The position numbers and the translations under genes are program-made. Source: Paenibacillus_G sp049942825 (GTDB lineage: Bacteria; Bacillota; Bacilli; Paenibacillales; NBRC-103111). From it: a DNA stretch of 64,000 nucleotides. Below the pieces are notes generated by a model. It saw only the letters and a list, made by a program, of their open reading frames with translations. It did not search any database and had not been told where the DNA came from. Positions 61,598-64,000 of this stretch are shown here, in pieces. Each line of letters opens with the position of its first letter. The first letter of the stretch is position 1. The stretch is from the NCBI RefSeq assembly GCF_049942825.1, contig NZ_CP187970.1:6262001-6326000 (forward strand). Reading direction: 5' to 3'.

Positions 61598-62479
61598 CTA
61601 CAGCGGCAGCGTTCGCTCCAATTCCAATTGCAATGCTTTGGTAATGGGTCCCATGGGCAAACGGAGGGTATCGGATGAGAGGATCCCCTGCCGGGCAAGC
61701 AGCCATTTGAGAGGGGAAGGGTTGGATTCCTGGAACAGCCTTTGGATCAAAGGAACCAGGAGATCAAAATGCGTTCTGGCTCCATTCAAGTCACCTTCGC
61801 TTGCAAGACGATAGACTTGGATAAAGGCGGACGTATTGACATTGGCCGATGCAAGGATTCCGCCGGAAGCTCCCTGGCTTAACATGGCATGAAAATATAG
61901 GTCCTCCCCGCAAAGAACAGGTTTGGTACCGAGGCGTGTCAGCTCCGAGAGGAGACCCGTTCCGCCGGAGCTGTCCTTTAACCCAATCACCCCATTCAAA
62001 TCCATAATGCGTTTCATAGAGTCTGCAGTTATCCGGACACCGGTACGGGAAGGCACCTCGTATGCAATCACAGGCACCCCAACCTGCGCCACCCTCCGAA
62101 AATGTTCAAGAATGCCCTCTTGTGACGGACGGCTGTAATAAGGTGTCACGACAAGGACCGCGTCCGCACCTAATTGTCCTGCCATTTCCGTCCGCTTCAC
62201 GGTGGAAACGGTGTCATTCGTGCCGGTACCTATGACAATGGGAATCGCATTCGGTCTCCCCGCCATACATTCTCTTGTCGTGTGTACAAGCGCGGCTACT
62301 TCTTCCCAAGAAACGGTAGGCGCTTCTCCCGTGGTGCCGTTAATGACCAATCCTTGAATCTCCTGCTCTACCAGCTTCCCTAAGTAGTTCCGGTACGAAT
62401 CCATATCGAGCTCCGCATTCGGTAAGAAGGGCGTCACAACCGGCACGAAAATCCCCTTCAGATCCCTTTCATTCAGCAT
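61598..62479 (-). CDS. DapA-family (NAL) lyase
   Basis: The 293-residue TIM-barrel has GTTGEAPT, Y140 in AYEVPSRTG and Schiff-base K168 in GLKDSSG. This is the pattern of dihydrodipicolinate synthase and related keto-acid aldolases. It is alone, without dapB or lysC, so a catabolic aldolase role is as likely as lysine biosynthesis. ATG 62479 follows GGAGGAAA; a GTG at 62482 is also in frame. It precedes the RND gene by 85 nt. Confidence 0.9.
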   Translation of the reverse strand: MLNERDLKGIFVPVVTPFLPNAELDMDSYRNYLGKLVEQEIQGLVINGTTGEAPTVSWEEVAALVHTTRECMAGRPNAIPIVIGTGTNDTVSTVKRTEMAGQLGADAVLVVTPYYSRPSQEGILEHFRRVAQVGVPVIAYEVPSRTGVRITADSMKRIMDLNGVIGLKDSSGGTGLLSELTRLGTKPVLCGEDLYFHAMLSQGASGGILASANVNTSAFIQVYRLASEGDLNGARTHFDLLVPLIQRLFQESNPSPLKWLLARQGILSSDTLRLPMGPITKALQLELERTLPL

Positions 62480-62584
62480 CACATTTCCTCCCCGTGCTCT
62501 TAAGTGACTTTATGTTAACATGGCACCAGGAATCAGCGTTATCTATAATAAATGATGAACTGTATCGATAATATTGATCTGTTG

Positions 62585-62635
62585 GAACTTGAAGAAGGCT
62601 GCCGGATTGGAGATCCGGCAGCCTTCTTCAAGTTC
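62585..62635 (-). terminator. Perfect 23-bp stem-loop after the FAD gene
   Basis: Arms of 23 nt (62585-62607 and 62613-62635) are perfectly complementary around a 5-nt loop. There is no long T tract on either strand. It probably ends the FAD-protein transcript or stabilises its 3' end. Confidence 0.7.
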
Positions 62636-62686
62636 ATGCCTCATTACATAAGAGGGAAACGTGCATCCCCCTTCCGCACTGCACCA

Positions 62687-63250
62687 TTAAGATTTGAGCA
62701 CATCATGGTCAACATACCGTTCTCCGTTCAGCTGACTGATGACATTGACGGCTACCTGCGCTCCGTCTCCAGCTGTAATGATCGTATGTACACTGACTCC
62801 GGCGGCCGTACCGGCGGCCCAAATCCCCTCGATGTTCGTTCTGCCCTGGGAGTCCACGTCAAACACCTGCTTGATCCGCGGCTCCGTGCCCTCCTTGGTC
62901 TTGAGGCCTGCGTTCTCGGCAAGCTCCACGGAAATCCCGGTAGCCAGGATCACTTGGCTCGCCTCATAGGAGGCTCCTTCCGCTTCAAGCCGGAAGCCCT
63001 GATCCGTCTTCGAGATGCCCTGAACCGCACCGGTGACCAGTTCGGCACCGAATTTGGCCGCCTGCTTGCGGCCGATGTCAACGAGGTCCGGGCCTGAGAT
63101 CTCCTCGACGCCAAGGTGGTTCTCCACCCAGGCCCGCTTGGTCATGCTCTTGTCATGATCGAGGAGCAGCGTCTTCTTCCCGGCTTTCGCCGCAAACAGC
63201 GCGGCACTGGCTCCCGCCGGTCCCGCACCGACGATGGCGATGTCATACAT
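62687..63250 (-). CDS. Short FAD-dependent oxidoreductase (thioredoxin reductase-like, single domain)
   Basis: The 187-residue protein opens DIAIVGAGPAGASAALFAAKAGKKTLLLD, the FAD Rossmann motif, and has ATGISVE and GIWAAGTAAG, the second FAD contact. It lacks both the NADPH-binding insert and the CxxC of thioredoxin reductase, so it cannot be a classical TrxR. It lies 31 nt downstream of wrbA on the same strand, suggesting a shared redox operon. Electron donor and acceptor are unknown. Confidence 0.85.
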   Translation of the reverse strand: MYDIAIVGAGPAGASAALFAAKAGKKTLLLDHDKSMTKRAWVENHLGVEEISGPDLVDIGRKQAAKFGAELVTGAVQGISKTDQGFRLEAEGASYEASQVILATGISVELAENAGLKTKEGTEPRIKQVFDVDSQGRTNIEGIWAAGTAAGVSVHTIITAGDGAQVAVNVISQLNGERYVDHDVLKS

Positions 63251-63281
63251 CCCTTACATCCTCCTCTAAGCCGTGATCGAT

Positions 63282-63911
63282 CTAACCTTGAAGCCCGTTC
63301 TTCACCCAGCCGGCTACCGTTACGACCCGCTTGGCCTGATGAACGGCCGCCGCACGGATGGCCGCTTCATCGTCGCGGATTTTGTTGTTCTGATCCACAC
63401 TGACGCTGGTTCCGTAAGGGTTGCCGCCGGCTGCGTATAAGACAGGGTCGGTATACCCAGGCGCAACAACAATCGCCCCCCAATGATACATCGTCGTATA
63501 TAAGCTCAGGATAGTCGCTTCCTGGCCGCCATGGTTGTTCTGGGCGGAAGTCATGGCGCTGACGACCTTATTCACCGTTTTACCGTGGAACCAGATGCCG
63601 CCCGTCGTATCCAGGAACTGTTTCATCTGGGAGGCTACATTGCCGAACCGGGTCGGGGTGCTGAAGATGATCGCATCGGCCGCAACAATATCTTCCGGCT
63701 TCACCACGGGGACATCCTTGGCCGCTTCCGCGTGAGCCTTCATGGCCGGATTTTGCCCAATCACACTGTCCGGGATCAGTTCTTCCACCTTGTAGATCTG
63801 CACGTCGGCTCCCGTTTCTCTGCCGCCCTCCGCAGCCCACTGCGCCAGCTGGTAATTCGTACCCGTGGAGCTGTAATAAACAATCGCTAGCTTCACCTTT
63901 GACACGGTCAT
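63282..63911 (-). CDS. wrbA: WrbA-type NAD(P)H:quinone oxidoreductase (flavodoxin-like)
   Basis: The 209-residue protein has the FMN motif YYSSTGTNYQLAQ near the start and FSTPTRFGNVASQMKQFLDTTGGIW, then GGQEATILSLYTTMYHWG, all typical of WrbA. It transfers two electrons to quinones to avoid radical formation. ATG 63911 is preferred because AAAGG lies 6 nt upstream; an ATG at 63917 touches it. It precedes the short FAD protein gene. The remaining 63912-64000 shows no gene. Confidence 0.92.
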   Translation of the reverse strand: MTVSKVKLAIVYYSSTGTNYQLAQWAAEGGRETGADVQIYKVEELIPDSVIGQNPAMKAHAEAAKDVPVVKPEDIVAADAIIFSTPTRFGNVASQMKQFLDTTGGIWFHGKTVNKVVSAMTSAQNNHGGQEATILSLYTTMYHWGAIVVAPGYTDPVLYAAGGNPYGTSVSVDQNNKIRDDEAAIRAAAVHQAKRVVTVAGWVKNGLQG

Positions 63912-64000
63912 TCCCATCCTTTCATCATAGCACTGCGGTGTCCCTTTCCAATGAACGGAACCTCTCTATGTTTTCCCCTTCAGTTGGAATTGTATTCTAC

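Overview
The window reads as chromosomal DNA of a GC-rich Firmicute, most probably Paenibacillus (P. mucilaginosus or a close relative). The support is Bacillus-type ribosome binding sites with frequent GTG and TTG starts, sigma-A promoters, YesN-type AraC response regulators, SLH-anchored glycosidases, a GH48 cellulase, and small Bacillales families (YmaF, YrvL, YqaE, YhfH). No rRNA, tRNA, transposase, CRISPR array or phage gene was seen.

Layout. 1-5100 is the edge of a hybrid polyketide/non-ribosomal peptide operon on the minus strand: loaP (a NusG-like antiterminator), a leader with a stem-loop and a strong intrinsic terminator, a ketosynthase-carrier-condensation protein, then the start of a second synthetase that leaves the window. 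5139-7470 is a TetR/MFS efflux operon. 7687-10938 is a GH48-Fn3-Fn3-CBM3 cellulase, followed by about 1.6 kb of repeat-rich non-coding DNA. 12528-18900 holds an orphan AraC-type response regulator with a cre site, GH51 arabinofuranosidase with a small Cys-rich partner, a PatB/MalY-type lyase and a rhamnogalacturonan acetylesterase. 19236-28877 is a run of small genes: a TetR-controlled paired SMR transporter, a frameshifted VOC gene, an ECF sigma factor with SRPBCC and DoxX genes, YmaF, AraC, GNAT, flavin reductase, YrvL and YqaE. 29030-37090 has an ANT(6)-like transferase, an Imm22-like protein, two surface proteins, a D-2-hydroxyacid dehydrogenase, an ABC exporter and a GGDEF protein. 37467-44085 is a coupled pair of large secreted GH43 enzymes, the first with SLH domains. 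44868-47152 is a polar amino-acid ABC transporter. 47287-54366 holds an esterase, a class I amidotransferase, a ROK kinase, an NlpC/P60 hydrolase behind a c-di-AMP (ydaO/yuaA) riboswitch, and a class A PBP. 54634-63911 has an acyl-CoA dehydrogenase, a 61-bp GC-rich tandem array, pectin methylesterase, YhfH-like protein, a SwrC-type RND exporter, a DapA-family lyase, a short FAD protein and WrbA.

How it fits together. Several genes target plant cell wall: GH48 for cellulose, GH51 and two GH43 enzymes for arabinan or arabinoxylan side chains, pectin methylesterase and rhamnogalacturonan acetylesterase for pectin. cre-like sites near the response regulator and the GH43 pair suggest carbon catabolite repression. 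The most distinctive region is the loaP leader: the terminator sits exactly where an antiterminator would have to act for the synthetase operon to be read.
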